From contig CAIFEU010000008.1 of NCBI GenBank assembly GCA_903789505.1, forward strand, positions 2,047 to 34,291: a stretch of 32,245 nucleotides of DNA, given 5' to 3'. Position numbers and translations under genes: made by a program. The notes below the pieces were generated by a model, which was given only the letters and a program-made list of their open reading frames with translations, did not search any database and was not told where the DNA came from. Positions 31,504 through 32,245 of the stretch are shown here, one piece after another; position 1 is the first letter of the stretch; every line of letters begins with the position of its first letter. This DNA comes from an uncultured Coriobacteriales bacterium. Lineage in GTDB: Bacteria > Actinomycetota > Coriobacteriia > Coriobacteriales > UMGS124.

Positions 31504-31535
31504 GGCGCGCTTCGCCCGAGTCGTGCGACCGGTCG

Positions 31536-31564
31536 CGTCCCGCTCCCCAGAGGCTGCGGGGACG
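31536..31564 (+). other. Hairpin in the groES-groEL spacer
   Basis: CGTCCCGC (31536-31543) pairs with GCGGGGACG (31556-31564) with a one-base bulge and a 12-base loop. No T-run follows. It might set the ratio of groES to groEL message by partial termination or RNA processing. This is speculative. Confidence 0.35.
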
Positions 31565-31594
31565 CCTCCCGTTGCGTGACGCTTCCTGAACTGA

Positions 31595-32245
<651 letters not shown>

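Overview
The window is a GC-rich (roughly 70% by eye) bacterial chromosome segment that reads as ordinary genome rather than a phage or plasmid. It has a cytochrome c maturation System I, CsaB-like wall chemistry with an SLH-domain autolysin, a fused TsaB-RimI-TsaD protein, and the gene order rplM-rpsI-glmM-glmS-acpS-nnr-alr-udg-tsaE-tsaBD. Together these suggest an actinobacterium of the class Coriobacteriia, probably of the Eggerthella/Slackia type. That placement is inferred from gene content and GC, not from a marker-gene comparison. No insertion sequence, prophage or CRISPR array was seen.

Left part (1-10.7 kb): bioY (biotin uptake) is followed by the ccmE-F-A-B-C-D operon for heme export and c-type cytochrome maturation. 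CcmE is a variant with a CxxxY heme site and a duplicated OB-fold, and no ccmG/H/I is present. Next is a two-domain PPK2 (polyphosphate:AMP phosphotransferase) split by an in-frame amber codon. Its second half stays open through a tRNA-Glu gene. A membrane-anchored Mrr-like nuclease and an unrecognised 100-residue protein with an operator-like dyad in its promoter follow.

Middle (10.7-23.8 kb): rplM-rpsI with a classical terminator, then cell-wall precursor genes glmM and glmS (frameshifted here), acpS, a bifunctional NAD(P)HX repair enzyme with a long disordered tail, alr, a family-4 uracil-DNA glycosylase, tsaE and the tsaB-rimI-tsaD fusion. TsaE and the fusion supply most of the t6A tRNA-modification machinery. 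This block ends at a bidirectional terminator whose stem contains both convergent stop codons.

Right part (23.8-32.2 kb): a TetR regulator and tatA diverge from an unusually AT-rich spacer carrying dyads. Then come a CsaB-like polysaccharide pyruvyl transferase, a divergent GT2 glycosyltransferase with a matching C-terminal tail, and a secreted amidase with three SLH repeats. These three plausibly make, decorate and use a pyruvylated secondary wall polymer. The window ends with groES and the first 202 codons of groEL, preceded by a dyad-rich regulatory region that lacks a recognisable CIRCE element.

Two genes expected to be intact carry lesions: ppk2 has a nonsense codon and glmS a one-base frameshift. 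ppk2 also lacks a natural stop. Sequencing or assembly error must be considered before giving these a biological meaning.
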